NCBI GenBank assembly: GCA_947387485.1
Contig: CANDNT010000002.1
Span: forward strand, 124,001 to 188,000
Reading direction: 5' to 3'
Length of the DNA: 64,000 nucleotides
Source: Aquimarina rhabdastrellae
GTDB taxonomy: Bacteria; Bacteroidota; Bacteroidia; Flavobacteriales; Flavobacteriaceae
Shown: positions 18,026-27,791 of the stretch, piece by piece
How positions within the stretch are numbered: position 1 is the first letter of the stretch
How the letters are laid out: each line of letters begins with the position of its first letter
The notes under the pieces: generated by a model
What the model was told of the DNA's origin: nothing
Database searches by the model: none
What the model saw: the letters and a program-made list of their open reading frames with translations, nothing else
Program-made: the position numbers and the translations under genes

Positions 18026-18964
18026 ATGAGAAAGATATTAATTCTATGTTTAAGTTTATTATTTATTGGTTGTAATGCTCCTAAAAGCACTACCAAAAAT
18101 GCTAAAGGTCAAATTACCTATGAGCAATTTAAATCTATCCAAAAAACTTTTTATACAGACGAAGGTGATATCAAATACATTGATAAAGGAAGTCGTACAG
18201 GACCTGTAATCTTACTACTTCATGGTGTACCAACTTCTGGTTGGTTGTATCGTAAAATGCTTAATGGATTAGTTAATCAAGGATATCGCATTATTGTTCC
18301 TGATATGTTAGGATTTGGTGCTAGTGATTCTCCAGATGGTTATGAATTATATAGCGAAGTAAACCACGCACGAAGAATTCTAGAGTTAATGGATTTCTTA
18401 GCAATAGATTCTTGGTCTCATGTTATGCACGATGCTGGGGGTTTATGGACATGGGAATTGTTTAAACAGGCTCCTAATCGTATCAATAAACTGGTTATTC
18501 TTAATACGGTTATCAACGAAGAAGGATTTTATCCTCCTGTACGTATGAAACCAGGTGCCTTTGCAAAAACGTCTATGTGGGCTTATCGCAATGGAGTAAC
18601 GACCAATACGTTATTGAATCTTTTATTTAAAGATGGACTTCAAAAAAACACCTTAACACCTGTTGATTTAGAAGGATACAAAGCACCGCTTAAAGAAGGG
18701 AAAACATTAGGTATGTATTACTTTTTTACACAGACTTGTAACGAATTACCCGATTATACCGATACTTTTTATAACATATCAATTCCTGTAGCTGTAATTT
18801 GGGGAATTCACGATACCATACTGCAATGGACTCCACAACAAAGTAAAGTTATGGAAGCTTTTAATATCAGTGAAAAAAATGTACATTTCCTTGACGAAAA
18901 ACATTTTATTCAAGAAACTAAACACAATGAGATTAACGAAATTCTATTTGATTTCTTGAATTAA
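18026..18964 (+). CDS. Alpha/beta hydrolase lipoprotein (haloalkane-dehalogenase-like)
   Basis: 312 residues with a lipoprotein signal, LCLSLLFIGC, cysteine at 16. LLLHGVPTSGW is the oxyanion HGxP region; the nucleophile elbow reads HVMHDAGGLW, with aspartate instead of serine, as in haloalkane dehalogenases and some epoxide hydrolases. VIWGIHDTI supplies the acid and DEKHFIQE the histidine. It is probably periplasmic or outer-membrane attached. Whether it acts on halides, epoxides or fluoroacetate-type substrates cannot be decided here. Confidence 0.8.
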   Translation: MRKILILCLSLLFIGCNAPKSTTKNAKGQITYEQFKSIQKTFYTDEGDIKYIDKGSRTGPVILLLHGVPTSGWLYRKMLNGLVNQGYRIIVPDMLGFGASDSPDGYELYSEVNHARRILELMDFLAIDSWSHVMHDAGGLWTWELFKQAPNRINKLVILNTVINEEGFYPPVRMKPGAFAKTSMWAYRNGVTTNTLLNLLFKDGLQKNTLTPVDLEGYKAPLKEGKTLGMYYFFTQTCNELPDYTDTFYNISIPVAVIWGIHDTILQWTPQQSKVMEAFNISEKNVHFLDEKHFIQETKHNEINEILFDFLN

Positions 18965-18969
18965 GATTA

Positions 18970-19323
18970 CTAATTAGCACAAAGATTATTTAACCAGTAT
19001 TTTAATTCTACATTAAAAATAGTGCCTTTAATCAATTCGTTGATTTGATATAATTCTGTTCTATTAACAGCTAAGTCTATCTTTTCTGATGGTGTTCTTA
19101 ATAATAAAGAGCGACATGTATCTATATGTTGGCAATTGCTACATTGTATAGAGGTCATTGTATATGCACACGATTTTGCAAAATCCTTCAATTCATTAAC
19201 AGTAAGCAAAAAACCTGTATCTCTGAAAATTAATTGGATTTTATCTTTTGTGTCTTTGTCTTTCTTTCTCCAATAAAAAGAGATTCCAAAATCATTTGCA
19301 TATATCTTATCTATAGCGCTCAT
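18970..19323 (-). CDS. Conserved hypothetical protein with a Cys cluster
   Basis: 117 residues, no signal or membrane segment. It has a CSNCQHIDTC cluster near residues 60-69 that could bind zinc or an iron-sulfur centre, and an isolated cysteine at 52 and 115. I do not recognise the family. It is convergent with the lipoprotein gene (5 bases between stops) and 61 bases downstream of recJ on the same strand, so it may belong to the recJ transcript. Confidence 0.65.
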   Translation of the reverse strand: MSAIDKIYANDFGISFYWRKKDKDTKDKIQLIFRDTGFLLTVNELKDFAKSCAYTMTSIQCSNCQHIDTCRSLLLRTPSEKIDLAVNRTELYQINELIKGTIFNVELKYWLNNLCAN

Positions 19324-19384
19324 CTTTGAATTAGTTTTAATTCAAAAATAAACATTATTTATAATTAATCTAAATAAAGAAGAT

Positions 19385-21076
19385 TTATTTTACATCTTTT
19401 AGTCGTAACTGAATAGAAGTCACGTCTCTCCATACATTTTCATCTATCACATAAGTAGCTTTTACCTTTTGTTTACCTTCAAGTAAATTTAGTTTATCTC
19501 CTATATTAAAACCTATAGCATTAAAAGAACTCGTATTCTCTTCTTGATACAACTTACATTTTAAATGTTTTTCGTCTTCTCCTACTCCTCTAGCAAATCC
19601 TGTATCATATACATTCTCACTCATAAAAACAGGAGTCATATTGTCTGGACCAAAAGGAGCAAATTGTTTGAGTATTCTAAAAAACTTTGGTGTGATACTA
19701 TCAAAATCTAAGCGGGTATCTATTGTTACTTCTGGTGTCAATAATTGCGTATCTATAGTATTTTTTACAACCTCTTCAAACTTTTGCTTAAAGCCTTCGT
19801 ATTGTTCTTCTTTAAGAGTGAGTCCAGCTGCATATTTATGTCCACCAAATTGTTCTATATAATCGGCACAAGCTTCTAATGCATTATATACATCAAATCC
19901 TTTTACTGATCTTGCCGAAGCAGCTAATTTATCTCCACTTTTTGTAAATACTAGTGTAGGTCTATAGTAAGTTTCTGTCAATCGAGAAGCTACGATTCCT
20001 ATCACTCCTTTATGCCATGTAGGATCATAAACTACCGTAGTAAATCGTTCTTGTTCATTATTCTCTTCAATTTGTACCAAAGCTTCTTTTGTAATAGATT
20101 GATCGGCATGTTTTCTATCACTATTATATGCTTCTATAGCAGCTGCATAAGCTGTAGCTTGAACAATATCTGTCTCTGTCAATAAATTTACAGCATGAAT
20201 ACCATGTTTCATTCTTCCTGCCGCATTAATTCTAGGTGCTATAGTAAAGACTACATCGGTAATCGTTTTAATAGGTCTCTTTACTTCTCCAATAATTGCT
20301 TCAAATCCAGCTCTAGGTGCATCTTGAATAACTTTTAATCCATAATGAGCTAATACTCTATTCTCTCCTGTAATAGGGACAATATCTGCTCCTATTGCTG
20401 TTGCTACCAAATCTAAGTATGGTAACAAATCTTCGATAGTTTCATTAAAATCACTCGATAATGCTTGAATCAATTTAAATCCAACACCACATCCACATAA
20501 TTCTTTGTATGGATACTCACAGTCTGATCGTTTAGGATCCAATACAGCTGCGGCTTTAGGTATTGCAGCTCCTGGTCTATGGTGATCACAGATGACAAAG
20601 TCTATCCTTTTTTCTTTAGCATAAGCTACTTTTTCAATAGCTTTAATTCCGCAATCCAATGCTATGATTAATGTAATATCATTATCTGCTGCATAGTCAA
20701 TTCCTTGAAAGGATACTCCATAACCTTCGGCATATCGATCTGGGATATATGTAGTAACTTGAGGATAATGACTAAGTAAATACGAAGACATAAGAGCTAC
20801 CGATGTCGTTCCATCTACATCATAATCTCCATATACCATAATATTTTCTCCTTGCGCTATTGCTTGTTTAACTCTAGCTACTGCACGATCCATATCTTTC
20901 ATTAAAAATGGATCATGTAAATCTTCAAGTGTAGGTCTAAAAAACTTCTTAGCAGCATCAAATGAAGCTATTCCTCTTTGAGCAAGTAATAGTGCAATTG
21001 TACGATCTACTTGCAAAACTTCGGATAAGTGATTAATAGTTTCTTTAGTAGGAATAGGTTTAAGCGTCCAGCGCAT
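19385..21076 (-). CDS. recJ: Single-stranded-DNA-specific exonuclease RecJ
   Basis: 563 residues from the ATG at 21076 (MRWTLKPIPTKE); an in-frame extension to 21139 crosses the promoter region and is rejected. DHH-phosphoesterase motifs are YGDYDVDGTTSVAL, IIALDCGIKA and CDHHRPG; the DHHA1 part has FGGHKYAAGL. The 5'-3' ssDNA exonuclease serves recombination and mismatch repair. Divergent from the AhpD-like gene. Confidence 0.95.
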   Translation of the reverse strand: MRWTLKPIPTKETINHLSEVLQVDRTIALLLAQRGIASFDAAKKFFRPTLEDLHDPFLMKDMDRAVARVKQAIAQGENIMVYGDYDVDGTTSVALMSSYLLSHYPQVTTYIPDRYAEGYGVSFQGIDYAADNDITLIIALDCGIKAIEKVAYAKEKRIDFVICDHHRPGAAIPKAAAVLDPKRSDCEYPYKELCGCGVGFKLIQALSSDFNETIEDLLPYLDLVATAIGADIVPITGENRVLAHYGLKVIQDAPRAGFEAIIGEVKRPIKTITDVVFTIAPRINAAGRMKHGIHAVNLLTETDIVQATAYAAAIEAYNSDRKHADQSITKEALVQIEENNEQERFTTVVYDPTWHKGVIGIVASRLTETYYRPTLVFTKSGDKLAASARSVKGFDVYNALEACADYIEQFGGHKYAAGLTLKEEQYEGFKQKFEEVVKNTIDTQLLTPEVTIDTRLDFDSITPKFFRILKQFAPFGPDNMTPVFMSENVYDTGFARGVGEDEKHLKCKLYQEENTSSFNAIGFNIGDKLNLLEGKQKVKATYVIDENVWRDVTSIQLRLKDVK

Positions 21077-21240
21077 ATATATAGTATTAAAGTATGACGG
21101 AAGTGGCAAAATACAAAAACCGTCTTTTTTTTCTAACAAAACATTATAAAAACATAGTCGTAATGATTACTTATTTTTTGTATTTTACCCATATAAAAAA
21201 TTGTAATAACATAACTCAGACTAAAAAATATTTCAATACT

Positions 21241-21831
21241 ATGCCACTAGTAACACCCCTTTCTGCTGATCACGATTTGGAAACCAAAGAATTGGCAGAA
21301 TTTTTTAATGAAACTTTAGGTTTTTGTCCTAATTCTGTATTAACCATGCAACGCCGTCCTGCTATTTCTAAAGCATTTATTAACCTTAACAAAGCTGTTA
21401 TGGCTAATGAAGGACGTGTAACTTCTGCTTTAAAACGTATGATTGCTTGGGTAAGTAGTAATGCTACTGGATGTCGTTACTGTCAAGCACATGCTATTCG
21501 TGCTGCAGAACGTTATGGTGCAGAACAAGAACAATTAGACAATATCTGGGAGTATAAAACGCATCCTGCTTTTAATGACGCAGAACGTGCTGCTCTTGAT
21601 TTTTCTCTAGCCGCTTCTGTAATTCCGAATGCAGTTGACGAAAAAATTAAAGAAGAACTATATAAACACTGGGATGAAGGTGAGATTGTAGAAATGCTAG
21701 GTGTAATTTCTCTTTTTGGATATCTTAATCGCTGGAATGATTCTATGGGAACGTCTATTGAGGATGGGGCTGTAGAATCTGGAGAGCAATATCTAGGTAA
21801 ACACGGCTGGGAAAAAGGAAAGCATATTTAA
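21241..21831 (+). CDS. Carboxymuconolactone decarboxylase / AhpD-like peroxidase-related protein
   Basis: 196 residues from the ATG at 21241; the open frame reaches 21094, but that extra part is AT-rich and unlike the family. Core motif CRYCQAHAIRAAE (CxxC followed by His) is the redox-active site of AhpD-type proteins. All-helical, cytosolic. It probably reduces peroxides or recycles a partner disulfide; the physiological partner is unknown. Single-gene unit with a strong shared terminator. Confidence 0.82.
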   Translation: MPLVTPLSADHDLETKELAEFFNETLGFCPNSVLTMQRRPAISKAFINLNKAVMANEGRVTSALKRMIAWVSSNATGCRYCQAHAIRAAERYGAEQEQLDNIWEYKTHPAFNDAERAALDFSLAASVIPNAVDEKIKEELYKHWDEGEIVEMLGVISLFGYLNRWNDSMGTSIEDGAVESGEQYLGKHGWEKGKHI

Positions 21832-21854
21832 TCTTATTAGTTCCTTTATCAAAT

Positions 21855-21898
21855 AAAAATTTTAAAGCTACATATAAGAATGTAGCTTTAAAATTTTT
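21855..21898. terminator. Bidirectional terminator
   Basis: An 18-bp perfect stem (21855-21872 with 21881-21898) with an 8-base loop, flanked by A-tracts and T-tracts on both strands. It serves the AhpD-like gene and the convergent response regulator, whose stop codon lies inside the stem. Confidence 0.9.
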
Positions 21899-22553
21899 AT
21901 ACATTAATCATTTGTTCTTTTACTGCTTTAATCATTAATCCAGCTACATTTTTCACGTCCATCTTATCCATTAAATTCTTTCTGTGACCTTCAATTGTTC
22001 TAACACTCAAAAATAGTTTTTTAGCAATTTCTGTAGTAGTATATTCTTGCGCTATTAATTGTAATACTTCTATTTCTCTATGTGTTAAATGATATTTATG
22101 ATATAAGTTTGTATGTAACACTCTGGTTTTATTCTTAGTGTTTTTTAATAAAGCTTCAGATACTAATGTATTAAAGTAATTATCATTCTCTGATACACAT
22201 TTTATAGCGTTTTCTAATTCTTCTCGGCTCGTATCTTTAAGTAAATAACCATTAGCTCCTATTTCCATTAAATACGATATCATACGATCTTCTTTATGCA
22301 TTGTTAAAATAATAATCTTAACATCTGGATATAATTCTTTTACCTTGATTGTAGCTTCTTCTCCATTCATCTCTTCCATCTCTAGGTCTAATAATATCAC
22401 ATCTGGAATAACGTTATTAAGCTTTATCAATAAATCTTTTCCATTAACTGCTTCTAGAACTAATGTTATATTAGGCATTTTATCTATTAAGGATTTTATG
22501 CCTTCTCTAAATAAATTATGATCATCTACCAGTCCTATTCTTATAGTTTTCAT
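21897..22553 (-). CDS. NarL/LuxR-type response regulator
   Basis: 218 residues. Receiver domain 1-120 with acidic pair in VDDHNLFREG, phospho-acceptor aspartate in VILLDLEMEEM and conserved lysine in YLLKDTS. LuxR HTH at about 150-212: LTHREIEVLQLIAQEYTTTEIAKKL, given here as the LTHREIEVL start and VRTIEGHRKNLMDK end. It is the partner of the kinase 20 bases upstream. Targets are unknown. Confidence 0.92.
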   Translation of the reverse strand: MKTIRIGLVDDHNLFREGIKSLIDKMPNITLVLEAVNGKDLLIKLNNVIPDVILLDLEMEEMNGEEATIKVKELYPDVKIIILTMHKEDRMISYLMEIGANGYLLKDTSREELENAIKCVSENDNYFNTLVSEALLKNTKNKTRVLHTNLYHKYHLTHREIEVLQLIAQEYTTTEIAKKLFLSVRTIEGHRKNLMDKMDVKNVAGLMIKAVKEQMINV

Positions 22554-22573
22554 AATGTTCTTTTCTTATTAGT

Positions 22574-23356
22574 TTATAACGGAATTTCTATCTGTATTTG
22601 TAACCCTATATTACTATCTAATATTTTAAACTCACCAGATAAAATAGACAACCTACTTTCTATGTTCTTAAGTCCTAATCCCTGCTTTATCTTTATGTTT
22701 TCTAATTGTAAACCTATACCATCGTCTCCGTATAGAATTACAAGCTTTTTATTAAGTATATTAAACCGAATTATAATTGCATTTGCTTGAGCGTGTTTTA
22801 ATGTATTATTAATCAATTCTTGTATAATCCTGTAGCTATTTAATTCTTTTGCTTTATCATTTATTACAATTGCAGGGCTACTAAACGATATCTGTATTGT
22901 TCCAGACTCTTGTATTTTTTGTGTTAAACTATGAACGGCTTCAACTAGCCCTAGTTTTTCTAATACAACAGGTCTTAAATCTTGAGCTATCCCTCTTACA
23001 CTAGTAATCATATCATCTATAAAACCTTTTACTTTATTTGTAAGACTCTCTAATTCTTCTGGTGATTGTTCTTGAGTAATTTGCCCCAAATACAACTTTG
23101 TGGTTGTTAACATTGCTCCTATATCATCATGCATTTCTTTTGCGATTCTATTACGTTCTTCTTCCTGACTTAAAATAGAAGTTGTTAAAAGTTCTTTTTG
23201 ATATATAGCTGCTAATTCTTGATGTTTCTTTTGTTGTGCTAGTAATCTACGTTGATACATAATAAAAAAGACAATCAATCCTATTGACAATAAGAATAAA
23301 ACAACCATCCCTATGATCACAATTTTTAATGTAATTGCTTCTTCTGATGTATCCAT
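22574..23356 (-). CDS. Sensor histidine kinase, HPK7 (NarX/DesK-like)
   Basis: 260 residues from the ATG at 23356; the upstream in-frame extension overlaps the previous gene. One membrane segment (about 10-32) with almost no periplasmic part, then a coiled region, the HisKA_3 box RNRIAKEMHDDIGAML and a HATPase with LINNTLKHAQA and GDDGIGL...GLGLKNIESR. A short sensor of this kind often gets its signal through another membrane protein; the start overlaps the end of such a gene by 31 bases. Confidence 0.9.
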   Translation of the reverse strand: MDTSEEAITLKIVIIGMVVLFLLSIGLIVFFIMYQRRLLAQQKKHQELAAIYQKELLTTSILSQEEERNRIAKEMHDDIGAMLTTTKLYLGQITQEQSPEELESLTNKVKGFIDDMITSVRGIAQDLRPVVLEKLGLVEAVHSLTQKIQESGTIQISFSSPAIVINDKAKELNSYRIIQELINNTLKHAQANAIIIRFNILNKKLVILYGDDGIGLQLENIKIKQGLGLKNIESRLSILSGEFKILDSNIGLQIQIEIPL

Positions 23357-23991
23357 ATAGCTATGGTATAAAACATTATTAATATAATATTTATGATTGC
23401 ATGTAACCCCCAAAGCATGTAACTTGCTGTTGTTGCTGTCGTAACATTCTTAAACAAGGTATTATTAACAAAAAACAGTATTAAGTTACTCGAAAAATAC
23501 ATAAGAAAACCTGAGTTAATCCAAAACATAGGATTAGTCTCTAATGCTTCATACTTAATTTCTTTTAATAATGTATAAAAATACCCTAATGCAAAACATA
23601 TTACTAGAACTCCTAATATTGTTGTCACATTAGAATTAAATGTAAAGATATCTTGCCACCATATAGCATTGCTAATCGCAAAAAGTATAAAAGCAATACG
23701 CAGTCCCCTAAAAAATAATTTGGATCCAATTAAACTCAATCTTTCTTCATATAATTCTACAATTAATAGAAATTCTATTACTGCATAAAAATGATATAGT
23801 GGTAAATTATTTATTTTTTTATTCCATAAAATTCCAGCACTGATTTCAATTACAAATGTTACTAGCATCAATAAAAACAACTTGACTTGTACTCGCTGTA
23901 ATCTATTGTACTTGAGTATAGCCAACCATATAGGTATTACTATCCCATATGAAGATATTAAACTCAAAATATCAAATACCTCTTTGCTCAT
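23326..23991 (-). CDS. Multi-pass membrane protein upstream of the histidine kinase
   Basis: 221 residues with about seven hydrophobic segments and almost no soluble loops. No signature I recognise. Its stop lies inside the kinase reading frame (31-base overlap), so the pair is translationally coupled. I infer a sensory or input role for the short-sensor kinase, but it could simply be co-expressed. Confidence 0.75.
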   Translation of the reverse strand: MSKEVFDILSLISSYGIVIPIWLAILKYNRLQRVQVKLFLLMLVTFVIEISAGILWNKKINNLPLYHFYAVIEFLLIVELYEERLSLIGSKLFFRGLRIAFILFAISNAIWWQDIFTFNSNVTTILGVLVICFALGYFYTLLKEIKYEALETNPMFWINSGFLMYFSSNLILFFVNNTLFKNVTTATTASYMLWGLHAIINIILIMFYTIAIWIHQKKQLH

Positions 23992-24000
23992 TTGTTTTGA

Positions 24001-24738
24001 TTATTGATCTTCGCATGTAGGCGGACAAGGTCTAGAATACTCTATGAAAATTTCTTCTTTTTCTCCTTCGTTTTCAAATTCTAATAAGCCATGTGACGGA
24101 ATAAACATTTGTAAAGTCTCTGTTGATTTCTTATGCAAAATCCCCAATACAGGTGTAAAAGATATCATTTGTTTAGTATTAAACTTATTCATATCTACTC
24201 CTGGATATAATGTAATTGCTTCGATATCTTCAAACTTATTTATAAGAGAAACTATAGCTTGATCGATCACAAAATAATGTACTCGCTTTAATTCCTTATT
24301 CGTTTCGGCAATAAATAAATCATCTAATAAATGATTTTCAATTTCTTCCCAGTTTTTAACTATCATCTCTTTAAATATCCCTGGTACTATTGCAGAATAT
24401 GCTCTACTATTCTCTGTTGTATTTTTCTTCGGAATTAGTTTAAAATACTCTTCTTGACCCGAATCAAGTATCGCTTCTAAAATTGGAAAAAAAGTAAACT
24501 TCTTTTTATTATTCTTCTGTAATGCTAAATGTATTTTTATACCTTTTATAGTAGCTTGATATTCTCTAAATCTTACTATATCATCCTCTTGCATCACAAA
24601 CTTATTTACTCTTTCAAAATGAATATCTCCCTTTGCTAGAGTATTTAATCTATGAAAGTGTTTTGATAAGGTTTGTATATCTGCTTCTTTCCACTTTTTT
24701 ATGTTCTTTTTGAGTTCTTGTTTTGAAGTTTGATTCAT
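24001..24738 (-). CDS. Hypothetical cytosolic protein
   Basis: 245 residues from the ATG at 24738 (MNQTSKQELKKNIKKWKEAD). Charged, no signal peptide, no recognised motif. C-terminus ends EYSRPCPPTCEDQ with two cysteines. It sits 9 bases upstream of the membrane-protein/kinase/regulator genes and so heads that operon. Function unknown. Confidence 0.65.
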   Translation of the reverse strand: MNQTSKQELKKNIKKWKEADIQTLSKHFHRLNTLAKGDIHFERVNKFVMQEDDIVRFREYQATIKGIKIHLALQKNNKKKFTFFPILEAILDSGQEEYFKLIPKKNTTENSRAYSAIVPGIFKEMIVKNWEEIENHLLDDLFIAETNKELKRVHYFVIDQAIVSLINKFEDIEAITLYPGVDMNKFNTKQMISFTPVLGILHKKSTETLQMFIPSHGLLEFENEGEKEEIFIEYSRPCPPTCEDQ

Positions 24739-24875
24739 CGCTTTAATTTTTATCGTTATGATTAATAACGTATTAAAGCTACTCAAAAAAGCTGTTTATT
24801 CTTCATCTCTACGCTATTTTCGGGTGATTTTTCTGGTAAACCACGTAGTTCCCGCAATCGTAGTTTTTTATCTTA

Positions 24876-25595
24876 TTATGATTGTTTTTTTAAATAGTAA
24901 TTTAAACTTTTCCAGATGATTACTACACTTATGCAAACAATAATAAAAGCCCAAAACCAATATGGTCCTATTAAGTTTTCTGCTATGTTTTGAGTGTCAG
25001 AATTTAATACACGTCCATCTCTTTCAAATTGTTTTGTAAACAAATAATCTAATTGACCATAAGTACTTATCCAACATTGAATACCTATAAATAGCAAGGT
25101 TATTCTTTCTATTTTTCTGTTTTTAATATAACTAATATATAAAAACAAAACACCAAAACTACTTATCGTTACAATCCCCCATAAAGACCTTACCCACATA
25201 AGTAATGAGATCATCATAATACCTATTAAAATTCTTAATGCCCAAACTGTAGTTTTATGATTTCGCGCAGCCACTATACATAGTCCCCCTGCAATAGCAG
25301 GTCCTAATAATCCCCCAGCTGCAGTTAACGCTCTAGCAATAGCATTAGGTAAATAACTTTGCGTGATATTAGTGTATGCTACCCCACCACCATTACTATA
25401 TATTTCTAAGTGTTGAAAATCTCCTCCTACAAGAAGAGCAGTTAACCCGTGTCCCATTTCATGAAACCAGGTGCCTAATAATTTAAAGGGATATTGTAAA
25501 GCTCCAAAATAAGGTAGTTTATACATAGCCAATACAAGGATGGCTATCCATATAATAGTATAATCAAATGAGAAATTAGAGCTTCTTGTTTTCAA
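24876..25595 (-). CDS. M50B-like membrane metalloprotease
   Basis: 239 residues, about six membrane segments. The HEMGH motif (FHEMGHGLTALLVGG, near residues 44-58) is the zinc-binding HExxH of site-2-type proteases, followed by a GGGVAYT segment. A second zinc-ligand aspartate is not clear. Such proteins are placed in the peptidase M50B family; the substrate is unknown. It lies between the kinase operon and rsmI on the same strand. Confidence 0.78.
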   Translation of the reverse strand: MKTRSSNFSFDYTIIWIAILVLAMYKLPYFGALQYPFKLLGTWFHEMGHGLTALLVGGDFQHLEIYSNGGGVAYTNITQSYLPNAIARALTAAGGLLGPAIAGGLCIVAARNHKTTVWALRILIGIMMISLLMWVRSLWGIVTISSFGVLFLYISYIKNRKIERITLLFIGIQCWISTYGQLDYLFTKQFERDGRVLNSDTQNIAENLIGPYWFWAFIIVCISVVIIWKSLNYYLKKQS

Positions 25596-25658
25596 AAAAG
25601 TAGTATTTAATAACTATCTAATAGGTGTACTCTTTTTTAATCTTGTTACGATTATATA

Positions 25659-26330
25659 CTATTTTTTTCCTGCAACTATCAAAACAATCTCTCCTTTTGG
25701 TGGTTTATTTTCAAAATGTTTTAATACTTCTGCTGCAGTTCCTCTTACAGTTTCTTCATGTAGTTTTGATAATTCTCTTGAAACAGAAACTTGACGATCT
25801 GCTCCAAAATATTCCATTATATTATTTAACGTCTTAAGAAGTTTATGTGGAGATTCATAAAATATAATAGTTCGCGTCTCTTCTGCTAGTAATTTAAACC
25901 TAGTTTGTCTTCCTTTTTTTACCGGCAAAAAACCTTCAAAAACAAATTTATCATTAGGCAATCCACTATTCACTAATGCAGGTACAAATGCAGTCGCTCC
26001 TGGCAAACACTCTACAGCAATATCATTAGCTACGCAAGCTCTAGTTAACAAAAAACCTGGATCACTAATTGCTGGTGTTCCTGCGTCACTAATAAGAGCA
26101 ATAGATAATCCACTTTGTAATTTACTAATTATTCCCTCTACCGTTTTATGTTCATTATGCATATGATGACTATGCATTTGTGTATTGATTTCAAAATGCT
26201 TCAATAATTTTCCACTAGTACGTGTATCTTCTGCTAGTATCAAATCCACTTCTTTAAGAACTTTAATAGCTCTAAAAGTCATATCTTCAAGATTTCCTAT
26301 GGGTGTAGGGACTAAATATAGTTTACTCAT
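25659..26330 (-). CDS. rsmI: 16S rRNA (cytidine-1402-2'-O)-methyltransferase
   Basis: 223 residues, SAM-dependent tetrapyrrole-methylase fold. Motifs LYLVPTPIGNLEDMTFRA, LILAEDTRTSGKLLKHF, LISDAGTPAISDPG, PGATAFVPAL and FEGFLPVKKGRQ match RsmI. It methylates C1402 in the decoding centre. The stop of the DoxX-like gene upstream abuts its start (26330/26331). Confidence 0.95.
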   Translation of the reverse strand: MSKLYLVPTPIGNLEDMTFRAIKVLKEVDLILAEDTRTSGKLLKHFEINTQMHSHHMHNEHKTVEGIISKLQSGLSIALISDAGTPAISDPGFLLTRACVANDIAVECLPGATAFVPALVNSGLPNDKFVFEGFLPVKKGRQTRFKLLAEETRTIIFYESPHKLLKTLNNIMEYFGADRQVSVSRELSKLHEETVRGTAAEVLKHFENKPPKGEIVLIVAGKK

Positions 26331-26675
26331 TTATGGTCTTACTTTTTTTCCAGCAGCATACGAGATTATAAGAAATATTATTCCGTAAAACGATAAACCT
26401 ATTGGATGTCCTGCATATTGGTGTGCAGCTGTTGCCAAAACCAAATCAAAAAACAGTCCCGCATAAGCCCATTCTTTAATCCATTTTATCTTATTAGTTA
26501 ATATCGCTATTACTGCCAAAACTTTTGCTATGGCCAAAGGTATAACAATATATTTAGGATAGTTAAAACTTTCGAAAAAGCCTTCTACCATTGCTGTATT
26601 TCTAAAATACATTTGAGCCGAGAACAGCATTAGTCCACATAATAATGCTGTAAAAATCCAGTAAACAACTTTCAT
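26331..26675 (-). CDS. DoxX-like family membrane protein
   Basis: 114 residues with four hydrophobic segments, the PYK-type IVIPLAIAKVLAVIAIL helix and GLFFDLVLATAAHQYAG. This matches small DoxX-like proteins of Bacteroidota, whose function is not defined. It ends exactly one base before rsmI begins, so the two are co-transcribed. Confidence 0.75.
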   Translation of the reverse strand: MKVVYWIFTALLCGLMLFSAQMYFRNTAMVEGFFESFNYPKYIVIPLAIAKVLAVIAILTNKIKWIKEWAYAGLFFDLVLATAAHQYAGHPIGLSFYGIIFLIISYAAGKKVRP

Positions 26676-26707
26676 GGTAATTTAGATTTTAGAATTCTAT
26701 CACGAAC

Positions 26708-27523
26708 TTAGTCGAACTTATTTGTAATTATTTTCATAAAGCGTTCTTCATATTCTTCTTTTCCTTCCCAAAAATTATAATCAGGTTTTACTAATGTTCT
26801 TAAAAACTCTTCGGCTTCAGCCAAGCTATTCAACGTATTTAATTGAGACAAAACTCTGTTGTAATCAGCAGAGCTTCCTAAGAATAAGTGTTTGATAAAG
26901 GCTAAGCGATCATTTAATCCTATATTAATAGTCTTTTTTAAACGATCATTTAACGAGATTCCTTTAGGCTGTTGTGACTGATTTACTTTTTCAAAAGTTA
27001 TAAGTTCAGGAGCATCATTTGCTATATCCTGTATATCATTTTTTTCAAAAACTAACTCTGGTGCTGGTGCTGCTGGAGTTTCTTCTCTAGGTATAAAAAT
27101 ATCTTTTTCTATAACTCTGGCATTTACCTCTTCTATAACAATTTCTGGTATTTTTTCTTCTTCCTTAACTACCTCATCTTGTGATTGTATAGGTTCAAAG
27201 GTATCAACTGTAGGTGTTTCTACTACAGGTTCTTTTATTTCTTTAACCTCAACTGGGCTATCATTATTTTCATGTACAGGAGTAATGATACTAGAAGTAG
27301 TAGTTTCTTCTGGTATTTCTATAGTATCAAGATCTAATACTTCATAAACCTTACCTATAGTAGGTTGTGGTTCAGAAAAATGTTTTTCAGCAAAATTTAA
27401 TAGCGTTAATTTTTCATACAATACTCTAGCGTTTTCTTGTAACTGAGTAACAGGCACTTCTTCTCCCGCTCTTAAAATCTTATGTGCAATACTTATTAAT
27501 TCTGCTTGAATTTGCTTTTTCAT
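26708..27523 (-). CDS. Conserved hypothetical protein with acidic disordered middle
   Basis: 271 residues. N-terminal helical part (1-70: IQAELISIAHKILRAGEEVPV), a long low-complexity E/P/V/T-rich linker (about 75-185), and a conserved C-terminal helical domain (about 190-271: SLNDRLKKTINIGLNDRLAFIKHLF, given here as GLNDRLAFIKHLF, then YNFWEGKEEYEERFMKII). Typical of an uncharacterised flavobacterial family. No catalytic motif seen. Divergent from tdk. Confidence 0.7.
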   Translation of the reverse strand: MKKQIQAELISIAHKILRAGEEVPVTQLQENARVLYEKLTLLNFAEKHFSEPQPTIGKVYEVLDLDTIEIPEETTTSSIITPVHENNDSPVEVKEIKEPVVETPTVDTFEPIQSQDEVVKEEEKIPEIVIEEVNARVIEKDIFIPREETPAAPAPELVFEKNDIQDIANDAPELITFEKVNQSQQPKGISLNDRLKKTINIGLNDRLAFIKHLFLGSSADYNRVLSQLNTLNSLAEAEEFLRTLVKPDYNFWEGKEEYEERFMKIITNKFD

Positions 27524-27727
27524 TTTTGATCTTACTTTTCTTGTTCCTCTATTGTTTAGGTCGCTGTAGGTTCTTTTTTATAACGCTTTTTTTAATTAAA
27601 ATCATATTCCCCTATCACTCTTTATTTTAAGTTTTTTATACCTTGAATTTATTCTTGTTTTTAGTATAAAAAGTAAACTTATTTCATAACTTTCTTAAAA
27701 GTCGTTCTCAAGGTTTTGGTTTTTTAA

Positions 27728-27735
27728 TACCTTTG
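27728..27735 (+). promoter_or_regulatory. -7 box upstream of tdk
   Basis: TACCTTTG fits TAnnTTTG, 57 bases before the tdk ATG. Confidence 0.55.
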
Positions 27736-27791
27736 CCTCGTCTTTATTAGGGGATAAAGACACTCTTTTAATTGTTGCTGAAAAATACGAA